Positions 45,501-56,653 of a stretch of 64,000 nt of DNA are shown in pieces. The notes below the pieces were generated by a model that was not told the DNA's origin, searched no databases, and saw only the letters and a program-made list of their open reading frames with translations. Position 1 is the first letter of the stretch. Each line of letters begins with the position of its first letter. Source of the DNA: Bursaphelenchus xylophilus (lineage: Eukaryota; Nematoda; Chromadorea; Rhabditida; Aphelenchoididae). The position numbers and the translations under genes were made by a program. The stretch covers positions 7,812,001-7,876,000 of the forward strand of contig CAJFCV020000003.1 of the NCBI GenBank assembly GCA_904066235.2, written 5' to 3'.

Positions 45501-48500
45501 CCCAACATTTGAAGCAGTCATTTGCCAGAAGCGAACGGTTTTCAGTCTGAGAAATGAACAATGTTTCAGATACATGACATATTGCTTACCTCAAATGCCA
45601 AAACTGCCGGACTTTGCCCATTAAAATGCCTGTTTTGTGTACAGATGGATTCGTATGTTTTCAACGGCCGCGCGTTGAAAGAGCTACTCACAACTCCAAC
45701 GGCAACTTCTTCAAAATATTTTTGGGCTTTCTCGTAGCCTTGTCGGTAAAAGGTCAAATGCCCGCATTTCTCAACCAAAGACTTGGATATCCTGGCCAAA
45801 ATTATGGCCAAGCTCAGGGGTTCATTTGAATGGGCGGCTAGGCATTTGCAAACTTCGAGCTGATTACTGAGTACTGCCCACAATGCCATGACTTGTAGCG
45901 TTCGATGAGTATCAACTTCATTTGGTGGGGAAAGAAGAATCTCGGACGGGAATAAGTTGAAAACCCCGTCGGAGAGCTCGTACTAAAACAAAACGTGATG
46001 CTTTCTACAATAATTTATCAACTTACCAAGAGTTTATTGATGTCATTCACAAACTCTGAATTGATTTCGGTAGGAACTGAAAGGTATCCGAGGGTCGATT
46101 CCAGGATTACGGATTCAAAAAAGTACTAAAGAAAAAATGAGTTGTTATAGAATATTAATGGAACACAAGTAATGAAAGATGGAACCCCTTGTATGTCCCC
46201 GACATTTTCCTTACCTTATCATCAATGTTATCGAGCCAATCTAGTAAAAACGGCCGAGGCAATACAATTGGTGGCCTCTGATTCAAAATCTCAGTCAAAG
46301 TGTCAATATTATTGCTGCTTGTCAGAGCATGCAGAAGAATTTGATGGAACGCCTGAGATTGTAAAAACGTTTGTCCAATGTCATAATAATCAACTCACCT
46401 CTCCACTAAACGTCTTTCCAACCTCCAACTGCTTTATAATCGAAACAACATTAAGTTTAGCTGCCAGTTGAGCGACTTGTGTGAGGTCATTCAAATCATT
46501 GGCCGTCTTACTCAGCAATTGTAGCAGATGCTCAGGGAGATTCTCCAATTCGACTGCTTTAATAAATGAAAAGAGGTTTCTCGGGCCTATTCCGGTAGCA
46601 AATATTGAGCATATCGCATCTTTCGCTTTAGCAATCTGATCAACATCCAGTTCAATTGAATGCAACTCGCTGTGAAGCCATTTCAGGAAAGCTTTATGCT
46701 CAAAGTTGGGGGTATTGTAGAGCATAAAGCAATTTCGAAGGACAGCGCAAAGCTCACTGGAGTCCTGAAACATTATAATTCAATCACGACATTGGTAGCT
46801 GAAAGATGACAATATTCAGGACACCTTACTTCAACAATGACAGCTGGTGTTCCACACTCAATGTATTCTTTCAGCTCATCCAATGACTCAAGGCTTGCTC
46901 CACAGAATAAAACAATTGGCAATGGATGCCGTTCCAGTGAATGCAATGTATTTGGAAGGATTATGGCAGGCGACGTTGACCCTATTGGTGTTGGTGGAAC
47001 TGTCGCGGAAGACGTCTTTTCATCAGGAACACCAATAAGAAGTGCTGTAAAGAACAGTTTTGTGACCATTGCGATCAATCACAATTTACCCGGAGGAGGT
47101 GTTGCCAACTTCAACGCTAATCGACATCTGAATAAATTCGTGTCCTCGTTAGTAATTCCACCTTCCCTCTGAAGGATATACAACGTATTGAAGCACGAAT
47201 TGACCATGTGTTTACCAGAATCCCATGATTCTGAGGGTTTGTGAATGACGCTTCCATTATTCACAATGAAGAATAAGGTTTCTTGGATGTGATCGGTCTA
47301 AAATTAATTGGCTTTCTGTACATGATTGTATCTCATTTTTCCTCCGGTAGCGCCGGCTTCAAACTAACCTGTGACAATGTTTCGCGCAACGCCTGTGCAA
47401 ATATAGTGCTGATATCATCGTCGGACTCTCCGTTGGCAATCGCCCACAATCCACATTTCCCAATTAGACATTTGAAGCCAATGGAGAGCGATTTTGTTGT
47501 CTAAAAGGCTTCTCTTTACTACATTTCGTTCAAATCCGTTTTAAACTTTTTGCTACTTTAACCTTGTCATGAACTGTCAGAGGAATTAAACACTATATCT
47601 ACACACCTAGGTATATAATTTCGATACCGGGCTGACTAGAATATCAATGGGAAAGTTTTCAGGAACTTTGTATCCACACTGCGCGATGACAATCAGTTTT
47701 TTTATTGTATTATTTTTTACTTCTGTGCAATCGTCCGGGAATTTTAACGTCAAAAATCGCTGAACTCAACTCCAAAGCCACTTTCATAAGTGCACAGTGC
47801 GTGTTGTTTGCGATGATCGCTTGAAATCAGAAGTCCAAAACATGTTTGTTTGCACATAAAATCATGAAAAATCATGTTATTTTAAATCAAATTTTATATA
47901 AAAGTGAAAAAAGAATTGGGGCGACTTATTTGGAATTGATATTCGAATTAAATGTTCTCTTTTCCCGTCAAAAATGATAATAGAAAAGGGAAAATAAACT
48001 AGTTTTTGGAGAGAATTGACAACTTTGATTTTGTTAAAAGTATTATATATGTTCACTTTGTCAGCTGCTGCGTGGCATTTGAACAACTATCAAAAAGGGT
48101 GAAGTAAAATATTTGCTTTTCTTGACTTGACATATGGAATGCCGAGATTCACGGACAGCGAACTGTTTTTCTTTCCTACCCAATTGAACTTATTTTTGCC
48201 TCTTTTGCCAAATTCGAATAAAGAAATAAACCAAAGTCCCCTTCACTTCCCACGCTTACATAATATTATGTATTGCTCACCAACGTCTACAACCTACTTG
48301 ATTTGATTTTCCCACCTCCCTGTGCAATCCTACACTTTAACGAACATCTTATTTGTTTGTCACTGTACTATGAATCATATTCAAGACCATTCAAAGGCGG
48401 TAACTACCAATTCAAAGGAGCTGAATGAAGTTCCCCTTTAACCTCAAAGGAAGCCAATAAATTGAGTTTATTTTGCGCGAGGGAAGGAGGGTGTTACGCA

Positions 48501-49438
48501 ATGACTCATCCAGTGATCTTTATTGTAAACTTGGCCTTTTTGTGGGCGGTTATTAGATTCGAGAAAAAAAATTCCCGTTCCGTATATATAACACGTTCCT
48601 TTGACTCAATTTTCAGTGCGATCTGAACATGTCTACTAAACTAACTGTCCTTTGTTTCTTTGGGATTATGGCTGTAGCTTACTCGCAGATTCCCGGAGGG
48701 TTTGCCGAACAAGATGTGAATGATCCCCAGATTATTGTAAGTTATATTTTTGCCTTTCAAACCTTGCTCATCTGTCTTATTCGGTCCCTATTTTAATCCC
48801 CTTAATTTCCAGGCATTGGCTCAAAAATCGTTCTCTAAATTCGCCGCTACTCGAAATGGAAACTTTGAGTTTGTGAAAGTCAAGAGCGCTCGCAGTCAAG
48901 TTGTTGCCGGTATCAACTATGAGATCGAATTCATCGTGAAGAACGGAAATAAGGAGGAATGTGTCAAGTCTACTGTCTTCTCTCAACCCTGGACCCAGAC
49001 TGAGGAGCATACCTTAGGATCATGCTAAACGTAATCTACAATAATCTCAATCAAAGAGCCCATTCCTTAAATATGTAAATGTAAATGCATAATAATATGA
49101 GTGCTGTTATATAAAAAATTAAAGAAGTATGTATAACTTAGTAACGAATTACAGTAAATGTTACGATTGCAAGTAAAACCGACCTCCGGATCGAAATGAT
49201 TTCCGGTCGATACCAGGCTGATTAGAATATCAGCGATCCCCTCATCCAATTCATTCGCCATCGACGCCAATTTGCTGTAAATTTCTTTTACCGCTTGAGG
49301 GATTTGAGATCTATGCGGGACATGAATACAGGGCCACAACTGGACGTTTGTACTTGGCGAGTACGAAGTTTGCTCTGAATCTACCAACACGCTGACAGTG
49401 TTGGTAAAAACAGCATCTTTTAGAGAGTCTTCTTCCAT
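42537..49438 (-). CDS. TRPM2-like cation channel with C-terminal NUDT9-H domain
   Basis: A TRPM channel subunit, expected in the plasma membrane as a tetramer passing cations. The likely first exon starts at ATG 49436-49438 (MEEDSLKDAV) and carries ADILISLVSTGN, the start of the TRPM homology/SLOG region. Further exons include 47369-47500 (GLWAIANG) and about 47074-47297. Then come IVLFCGASLESLDELKEY with GTPAVIVE, helical repeats (45566-46770), and membrane helices from about 44900 to 43960. The last helix, YLMVLKLVFAPLFIALVVYA, is followed by LPPPFTFF, as after S6 in TRPM2. The C-terminus has GLPLNPLGRRGKSGRG, FGPN and TDNAW, hallmarks of NUDT9-H. The Nudix box has lost its catalytic residues. 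The stop is 42537-42539. The C. elegans TRPM genes (gon-2, gtl-1, gtl-2, ced-11) are the relatives; ced-11 is my guess. A cystatin gene lies inside the first intron. Confidence 0.85.
47630..47715 (-). other. Possible duplicate TRPM exon in the first intron
   Basis: On the minus strand, FPIDILVSPVSK here resembles ADILISLVSTGN of the first exon at 49438. About 27 bases (GATATTCTA(G/A)TCAGCC(C/T)GGTATCGA) agree closely and share the same possible donor GTATCGA. It could be a duplicated exon used alternatively, or a decayed remnant; the frame stops soon after. Confidence 0.4.
48583..48616 (+). promoter_or_regulatory. Cystatin core promoter (TATA and initiator-like)
   Basis: TATATATA at 48583-48590 lies about 30 bp before TTTTCAGTG (48610-48618), spacing that suits a TATA box and an initiator. 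The CAG could also be a trans-splice acceptor, but the short distance to the TATA box leaves almost no outron, so I favour direct initiation. The ATG follows at 48629. Confidence 0.55.
48629..49028 (+). CDS. Type-2 cystatin, secreted cysteine protease inhibitor, 107 aa
   Basis: A predicted inhibitor of papain-type cysteine proteases. Exons 48629-48736 and 48813-49028 join in phase 0 (GTAAGT...TTTCCAG). Residues 1-20 (MSTKLTVLCFFGIMAVAYSQ) form a signal peptide. The three contact sites of the family are present: N-terminal Gly in IPGGFAE, the first loop QVVAG (QxVxG) and the second loop PW in SQPW. Only two Cys follow (EECVK and GSC), so one of the two usual disulfides is missing. At 107 aa it is short but complete. 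It lies on the strand opposite to the TRPM gene, between that gene's proposed first exon and the rest. It is related to nematode cpi genes; which one is not decided. Confidence 0.9.
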
Positions 49439-49794
49439 TTTGAAGTCTGAAACAACATCAATTGGTTGTTAGATTATATCACCAATAAATTTAAGACCCG
49501 GAAACATCATTGTTTTACAAAAGAATCGAAAGTCGTTAAAATTAGTAACCAAAAGTTGTTAAAATCCCCGCCAAAACACTTTCCACACGACCTTTTTTCT
49601 CTCTTTCTTTGTCCCCATCTCCACTCTCCATCGTCAAACAAATCATCGGTGAACAAAACCAAAAAAACAGAGATTCGTGTCGACACCCTATCATTAATCA
49701 AAACCATTAATCAAAATCTTCTTTCCGCTTCACTTCCCTTACTTTGAAAGAGTGCTTGAAATCATGAGAATGGGACGAGAAAAAAAGTTGCGAA
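49439..49794. other. Upstream of the TRPM first exon
   Basis: AT-rich DNA, probably the channel gene's promoter. I see no further exon or recognisable motif. Confidence 0.4.
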
Positions 49795-50233
49795 TTAAAA
49801 GACGATTTCTGGGTCAGTGAATCAGCCGCCAGTTAGCCGTGGACATAGGAAAAAATCGATTTTGAGTTTTTTGCATTAAAATGACTGTTGGAAGGAGCTA
49901 AGCAAAAGCGAACAATATTTTTTCCCAAATCCTTCGTTAAGGTATATTTTTTTACAATTAACTGTTTTAGAAGTAATCGCCTCTAGCTGTGGTATCTTGC
50001 CTTACAGTGCAGTGATTTGACGGCTACTGTAGTTTTTGACCCTTGCGAACACGATGGAGTGATTATTTTTGCCGGTTTCCTACTGTAACATACCGTAATA
50101 CCGTATCGACCGCTAAAAAACGGTCGTAAAATCTTTGTTTCTAAAAACCCCCAGCTGATTTTTTGATATGTTAATCAGCGTAAAATTCTGCTCTAGACTC
50201 AATCAAAAAAAGTGCAAAAAGTGGTGCGACAAA

Positions 50234-50303
50234 TTTCGTGGTGTAGTGGTTAGTGGGCGGGACTACCATTCCAGCGTCCCGGGTTCGATCCCGGCTGGGT
50301 GCA
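50234..50303 (+). other. tRNA-like segment in left palindrome arm (pol III A/B boxes)
   Basis: TTCGTGGTGTAGTGGTTAG resembles the 5' half of a tRNA-Val with box A. CCGGGTTCGATCCCGG is a perfect T-arm with box B. The anticodon-like loop CTACCAT would give ACC. The acceptor and D stems do not pair, so this is a tRNA-derived pseudogene or SINE-like head, not a working tRNA. Confidence 0.75.
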
Positions 50304-51131
50304 AATGTCAAAAAAATGCTGCAAATCAATTTTAATGTAAAAATAAGGAATGTCCGAAGAACAAAAAGCAATTTTAAATCATTATGACACCTCTGTTTTC
50401 GAGTAAACCCGGTTTAATGTAATCTTAGCGGCTGAAAACGGAAAAAATAAAAGTGCTTCAAATGTGATAAAATTTATAGATATGCTTCTACAGGTGATTA
50501 TAAGAAACTTTTCAGTTAGTCTTTTTTTGTAACTTACAGTATAACGGATTACTGTAGCATAATGCAGAATTTCGTATTTTGCGTTCTACATGGCGAAAAG
50601 AGAGCTGGAAGTAAAGTCATAATGTGCAGAATTATTACCAAGAAGCTTATCTGTGAGAAAAAATATTTTTTATGGCAGGATGATTTGGTATACCTGAATA
50701 ATCTTTCACCGTATTAGCGATCAACGATGACATCAGAACATACTCGAAATAATTTGGAATTTTGTTTCGGATAACGAAAGGCGACTTTTTTTGCTGGCAG
50801 AGCGGTCTAACAAAAAATCCCAACCTTTTTTCAAGAACATCGAAGGGAAAATCGATTTTTTTATAAATAGTTTCATGTTACAGTAATCCGTTATACTGTA
50901 AGTTACAAAAAAAGACTAACTGAAAAGTTTCTTATAATCACCTGTAGAAGCATATCTATAAATTTTATCACATTTGAAGCACTTTTATTTTTTCCGTTTT
51001 CAGCCGCTAAGATTACATTAAACCGGGTTTACTCGAAAACAGAGGTGTCATAATGATTTAAAATTGCTTTTTGTTCTTCGGACATTCCTTATTTTTACAT
51101 TAAAATTGATTTGCAGCATTTTTTTGACATT

Positions 51132-51201
51132 TGCACCCAGCCGGGATCGAACCCGGGACGCTGGAATGGTAGTCCCGCCCACTAACCACTACACCACGAA
51201 A
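51132..51201 (-). other. tRNA-like segment in right palindrome arm
   Basis: Mirror copy of 50234-50303 on the minus strand with the same box A and box B and the same unpaired acceptor ends. Confidence 0.75.
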
Positions 51202-51629
51202 TTTGTCGCACCACTTTTTGCACTTTTTTTGATTGAGTCTAGAGCAGAATTTTACGCTGATTAACATATCAAAAAATCAGCTGGGGGTTTTTAGAAACAA
51301 AGATTTTACGACCGTTTTTTAGCGGTCGATACGGTATTACGGTATGTTACAGTAGGAAACCGGCAAAAATAATCACTCCATCGTGTTCGCAAGGGTCAAA
51401 AACTACAGTAGCCGTCAAATCACTGCACTGTAAGGCAAGATACCACAGCTAGAGGCGATTACTTCTAAAACAGTTAATTGTAAAAAAATATACCTTAACG
51501 AAGGATTTGGGAAAAAATATTGTTCGCTTTTGCTTAGCTCCTTCCAACAGTCATTTTAATGCAAAAAACTCAAAATCGATTTTTTCCTATGTCCACGGCT
51601 GACGCACTGACTCAGAAATCGTCTTTTAA

Positions 51630-52033
51630 AAGAAAAAAATGTCCGGTCAGAACAGATTGCCAAGATTTATCTATTTACTAATGATTAATTGACAATGTTC
51701 TTTTGGAAGGTCACAAAAGTAATGGGCACTCAGATAAGCGTATGGGCGGTAGAATAAAGAAATTTATTTGAGGGCCAGTGATGCTACTGGGAGCCTCAGG
51801 TTCTCTACAAGCTTAGTCTGTGCTTTTATCGAGCTACATATGCAATTTTCAAAACGCTTTCTTCCCCTGTCAGCTAACGCTATTTTTCAATTTTAACAAC
51901 TCAAAAAGTTTTAGGTATTTTTTGAATTCTTGATCATTACCTTCACAAAATAAGCTTTATTTACGTTCAAATTCAGGGAAAAATGCACAGTCACATTAAA
52001 AATATAAATGAATTTTCTAGCATGACACATGAT
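51630..52033. other. 3' flank of vab-7
   Basis: AT-rich DNA after the palindrome and beyond the vab-7 stop codon; nothing recognisable. Confidence 0.45.
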
Positions 52034-54084
52034 TTATTCTTTTGAACATTCTGAGGGCGTTTCACTTGCTTCGACTTCCTTATTTGGCACACTGGTTTCA
52101 GTCGGTGTAACTGGGTTTTCGTGCTTCTCAGGCTCTTTCGCAAACTCTTTGACATCCGGAGATGACATAGTCATATTCTGTGCAATGATTTGAGTGGACG
52201 GAAGGGGTTGTTCCGTCGATGGAATTGGGAATCCAGACATTTGAGGGAGATTTAAAAGCGGGTTGACCATTGGTCTGAAACATTAATTTGAGTATATGTA
52301 AGGTCCGACCAGTATTTCAGGCTAATATTTGTCTGCCTACCCTTGGTTTGGGAATCCTTTTGCCATGTTTGGATTCATCATTGATCCTTGTCTCCATGCA
52401 TACATATACAGTTGATTTTGAAGCATTAGTTGCTCAAATTGAGGCCAATTTACAATAGTCATTCTTTGTCTTTTGTCCTTCATTCGACGGTTTTGAAACC
52501 ATACCTGAAAGTATCCAAATTCCACTTTAGTAACATATTTTTACACAGTAAACTTTCTTCTTACAGTATCCTAATAATATCTCGGACGACTTTGGAATAT
52601 TGAAAAAGCTTTCCAATAAATGCCGCATAAAAACTCCGCAAATCCGGGCACCCAGGGGATATCTTTTGGAGTACAAGATTTATTTATCGGAACGTGGGAC
52701 CAGTGTTTTCCGAATATCTCCCAAGTCAATTGGACGGGGATTAAAAACTCGCATGAATCAAAACATTTCTAATATCCGATATCATTTCCGATAAATTCTC
52801 AGATAAAGGCGTCACAAGTACGATGGATTACGGTAGCTCTAGTCGCAGAAATAAAGCCGCTTTGTACTGCAAGTTGGACAAATTTTGCTGCTTACCTTAA
52901 TCGTGGCCTCCGGCAATTTGAGTTCATGGGAGAGCTCGCTCCTTCTGATCTTGGACACATAATTCTCCCGGGCAAATTCCTTCTCCAAAACATCGATTTG
53001 CTCTCGGCTAAAGGCCGTCCGATAACGCCGAACTGATGGATCTGAATATTCTAATCTTTAAATTAAATAACTCTATTTGTCATGTTTATTTCAGCTTTGC
53101 ATGCTTTCATTAATTAATGGAGATTTCGTGGAATGACAAAGCATCGTAAACCGCGTCTCCCGCACCTGTCAGAAGAATGGTTTACAAAATGCCGGAGTCG
53201 TAAAAAAGGGAGTCAATTTGTCTGAGGGATCATAAAAAATACTCGGGACCGAATAATTGCCAAATAACCAAAATTGGGCACGGCCAGAAACGAAAGCATT
53301 ATTTATTATGCAGGCGCTTAATCAAGATAATTAAATGGGTCTACGGTAAAGCAGAAGAAGTACGGTGGATTCTGGAGTAATCTCAATTTCAATACAAATA
53401 GAATTTGTTCGAGTGTCAAACATTGATTTCGAAAAAGACTTGGAGAAAAATAGATTTAGGGGTTTTAAAGCTCTTGAGAGATTTTCTGACAATACTGTAA
53501 TCACCGAGAAGCTAGTGTTGTAATTTAGCGAAATCCTAATGATCCTTGGGAAAAACTCCAAAAGCCAGTCTGCAGTGCGGAGGCGCAATCTTCTTACAGA
53601 AATAAAGCTCTCTTTTGGGCCGTAAATTTACAATGGTGTCCAAAAAGACGACTTTTTTTGACCACCTCTCTGGTTGCCTATATCATCTCGAGGAAGTATG
53701 TATTGAATTCCTCAACTACTCCGAGAAAACTGACTAAAGTCATCAAAGCCAAACAATGAAGAACAAGCATGAAAAATTGGTGTTTCGAGTATTACCGTAT
53801 AGTAAATAAGACTCACCATTACACTTTCCAAATCCGTATGGTGAGTTGTCCATCCGATGAATCGGCCCAATTGAAGAGTTTTGCATTCCAATTTCGTCGT
53901 CTTCATGTTGCCCATCACCGGAACTGGTCGAAGAAGTCGACTGATTCCCTGGGTTATCCTCCTCCCTACTACAGGCTTCCAGAAGATCTTTGAATTGTTT
54001 CGAAATCAGAGCGGGGTTAGCATTGAGGAACGACGAATTCTGGGATGTCGGAGAGATCAAAGAGGCAATATCAAAAGCTTGCAT
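52034..54084 (-). CDS. vab-7: Even-skipped class homeobox transcription factor, 272 aa
   Basis: A nuclear DNA-binding regulator; the C. elegans even-skipped gene vab-7 patterns posterior cells and motor neurons. Exons 53817-54084, 52896-53041, 52341-52504 and 52034-52274 join in one frame (819 bp with stop). The start is ATG at 54082-54084. The homeodomain begins about residue 93 with [12 protein letters not shown] and continues with [20 protein letters not shown] and [22 protein letters not shown] together with MKDKRQRM is the Eve/EVX signature. One intron splits the recognition helix just before VWFQNRR. The N-terminal 90 residues are Ser/Asp-rich. The C-terminal part is Pro/Gln/Met-rich and ends in an acidic stretch, without a clear Groucho-type motif. 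Confidence 0.92.
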
Positions 54085-54122
54085 TATTTACCTAAAGTAG
54101 GCAAATTTAATACTAATAAATC

Positions 54123-54491
54123 TCAAAAATAATTGAGAAAATAAAATACGCGTGGCATCCCAAAATGATTGCCGAATAAGAATGCCGCCACAAGCCAAAA
54201 CGGAAAGAGATATGCAACAAATGGCATTGCGTAATCAATTTGTTTTATGTAAAACAAGAGACCGGTAGTCGTAAAATGGTTGAACAAAGAGAAACAATGA
54301 CAATCAGATGGATTTAGATAAGCTGTAAATATCATACTAGTAATCACAACAAAATTCTGGGCCAACCGAAAGACCGTCAAAAGTTTCATCCGTATTTTAC
54401 CTACAATTTCGGTCATAATACGGTGCGGAACTAATCTCCTAAAATTCCATCGACAAGCCCGCCAAGTGGTGTTATTTGTGACCACATTCAT
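54123..54491 (-). CDS. Possible small membrane protein, 122 codons
   Basis: A single open frame just upstream of vab-7 starts with ATG at 54489-54491. It has an N-terminal basic part (RACRWNFRRLVPHRIM) and two hydrophobic stretches, FVVITSMIFTAYL and MPFVAYLFPFWLVAAFLFG. No family is recognised. It could be a real short gene or 5' flank of vab-7; GTAGGT and TTTTAG signals inside it also allow a spliced form. Confidence 0.25.
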   Translation of the reverse strand: MNVVTNNTTWRACRWNFRRLVPHRIMTEIVGKIRMKLLTVFRLAQNFVVITSMIFTAYLNPSDCHCFSLFNHFTTTGLLFYIKQIDYAMPFVAYLFPFWLVAAFLFGNHFGMPRVFYFLNYF

Positions 54492-55927
54492 GGCTTTACT
54501 GTATTCTATTCCCGCCCACTTTCGTGTCGTTTATTGTCTCATAAGGGGCCGACTGGCCCAAAGAAGGAGGAAAAAAGGTCTCATGAGATTATCGCCGCAC
54601 ACTCATTGGCTGGACGGTAGATGAAAAGAAAAGGAGATGTGACAGAAATATGTAAATGAGTGGGAAATCAGAGGAATTGATAGTTGTAAGACAAGGAGAT
54701 TTTGAGTGTTAGTTGGACAAATGGTTGAAAAATAAGGGTTGTAAATATCGAGATTTGTAATTATTCTGTTGGAGCCACTACCCCCACACGTTCACACATT
54801 TTCTGACGACACGATTTATCTGGGACATTTAGTCCGAGAGGACTAACGTCAAATCATGTTTTATTATGGGGTTATTGAACTGCGTTTTGGAGGTAGTACT
54901 GACGATAATGATCCAGAACTTTCAAAAAGCAGCCCAACTTTACGTATACAGTACAAAAAAAATACTTTTCTAAGCACCTCCCTTGGCAAAAAATTCAAAA
55001 ATTGGCCGAATCGGAAAAGGTGGCCACTCCGGCTTCCGTTTCACATTGCATAATTTGTTTGGCGCTTTTTTCATCTCCTTTAGCATCTTCCAGGCCTCTT
55101 AAACGGTCATTAATCAGATGTGCGGTGTTGTTGAAGAAGAGCCGAATCCCATCCTTCTGGCTTCTAATCTACGGAATTATAAAAAATTTGAAATGAAACC
55201 GGGGATTTTAATGAGAAAATCATTTATTTGGCTATATTTCAGAGGGAGGCCGACTCGGGTGATTCAGATTGCCGGTTGAAGCTTCAAAATGTAAAATGTG
55301 AAAAGAAAGTAGTTCGAAAAAATATAGAAGATCCCAGAGTTTGTATGGTACATCAACAGCAGATGACATAATAAAAGGTTATATAATTATACGACCATTC
55401 GCGGATATTAGATTGAAGGTTTTACAACCAGTCGTGATCAAACACGCCGATTATGCAGCTGCCCTTGCGGCATCATATCTTACTTATGGACCTTGCGTAA
55501 GGCCAATATTTAATTGAAAAACGAGATTGTCCGATGAAAAGATGACATCAACGATAAAAAAAGAAATGAAGTATTTCATGTTACTGAAGTTTGAGCCGAA
55601 TTCAAAATAACTCTTTTTAGAATGCCAAGAATTTCCTCGGACCAATCATCGGATGATTAAACGTCCGTTTCGTAAGCCATTTAATCGCTCAAGAAGGTCC
55701 TCATTGGATCGTGTTGAACAACAACGAAAATTAAGAGAAAATAATTATTATTCCAGAAATTAAAAACTGCATAAATTATAAGCGCAAATTACTTGGAACT
55801 TGGCAAAAGACCATCCATTACAGTACACCCAAAAGCTTGCTTTAGGAGCTGGAAAATAAAGTTAGGTCCTTATCTCCGATGATTCAATCGTAGAGATCAA
55901 AAAGTTAAATAAGGAGACAAGGCTTTA
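54492..55927. other. Intergenic, nothing recognised
   Basis: Several short frames occur on both strands, none with a family resemblance. A segment near 55425-55505 reads VLQPVVIKHADYAAALAASY in one frame and could be a fragment of an enzyme gene, but it is too short and too isolated to name. Confidence 0.35.
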
Positions 55928-56134
55928 GTGGCCAACAAGTGGGCCGCATATTTTTTCGCGCAATTCATTTATAGCGCCCTCAATCTTAATCCGATCCCCG
56001 AATTCATGAATGGAAACAAAGCCGGGTCGATGTCAACATTCAAGGACAAAGACGGAGAGGTTAGAGGGCGCGTTATGCAAATTGGTCTGCGAATTGCCAA
56101 ATCGAATGGAAAGCGAAGATTATTTACTACTTGA
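55928..56134 (+). CDS. Short open frame of unknown status
   Basis: The 68-codon frame follows a TTTAG that could be an acceptor (about 55923-55927) and opens with GTG rather than ATG, so it would be a last exon rather than a whole gene. It has balanced composition with a charged C-terminal part (KDKDGEVRGRVMQIG, SNGKRRL). I recognise no family and see no upstream exon. Confidence 0.25.
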   Translation: MANKWAAYFFAQFIYSALNLNPIPEFMNGNKAGSMSTFKDKDGEVRGRVMQIGLRIAKSNGKRRLFTT

Positions 56135-56653
56135 GATTACAAGATGACTGACCAAATAAAATAATTTTTCCATTTTTTCCTCAAAATCCACAGATTAAAA
56201 CCTTATCAAATGTAGATCATATACTAAACACATCTGATCGGCCTTTCTTTTTATTACCATAACACTCCGCGGTCCCTTCCAGTGTTCGGCTTTTTCTCAA
56301 CTGGGCGACGCGTTTACAGCCGCGGGAATGTTTTCTCTAAACATAAAATTACACCATTGGCGGTGAAGGCAAAAGTCGCAAAACTTTCAGCGCCCAAATT
56401 ACAGGTACCCCGCCTATTCTACCCTTTTAATTGGTGTTTATTGCCCCGCTTATAACCCCAATTACAAGGATTGAGAATTCGGGAAGAGGCGGATACAGTA
56501 AGCCGGGTGGTAAAAGGTGTTGCTTTAAGGGATAATGGATATGCGGTACGGGGTTAAGAGGGCGGTTGAGAAGGCTATAAACTTTCAAAATAATTTAATT
56601 CAAAAACATATAATATACAATTTAACATAGACATCTACATACATATGCAATGG
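56135..56653. other. 3' flank of the SLC6 gene
   Basis: No gene is seen between the short frame at 55928 and the SLC6 stop codon at 56654. Confidence 0.45.

Larger units (their letters stand above)
49795..51629. repeat. 1.8-kb palindrome with nearly identical 0.76-kb arms
   Basis: The left arm (49795-50560) is mirrored by the right arm (50873-51629) with very few differences; a 66-codon antisense translation is the same in both. The spacer (50561-50872, 312 bp) is unique. The main difference is an extra stretch of about 11 bp in the left arm near 49830. Motifs such as TACTGTAG and CCGTAATACCGTA are frequent in the arms. Each arm holds a tRNA-like segment. No transposase or other reading frame is seen, so it is a non-autonomous foldback element or a recent inverted duplication. 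Confidence 0.93.

Noticed and set aside
50234..50303. Functional tRNA gene with anticodon ACC
   Set aside because: The T-arm and box B are perfect, but acceptor and D stems do not pair and the copy lies in a repeated palindrome, so it is tRNA-derived repeat DNA.
50171..51264. Pair of identical 66-codon frames on opposite strands
   Set aside because: They are the same non-coding arm sequence of the palindrome, useful only as a sign that the arms are nearly identical.
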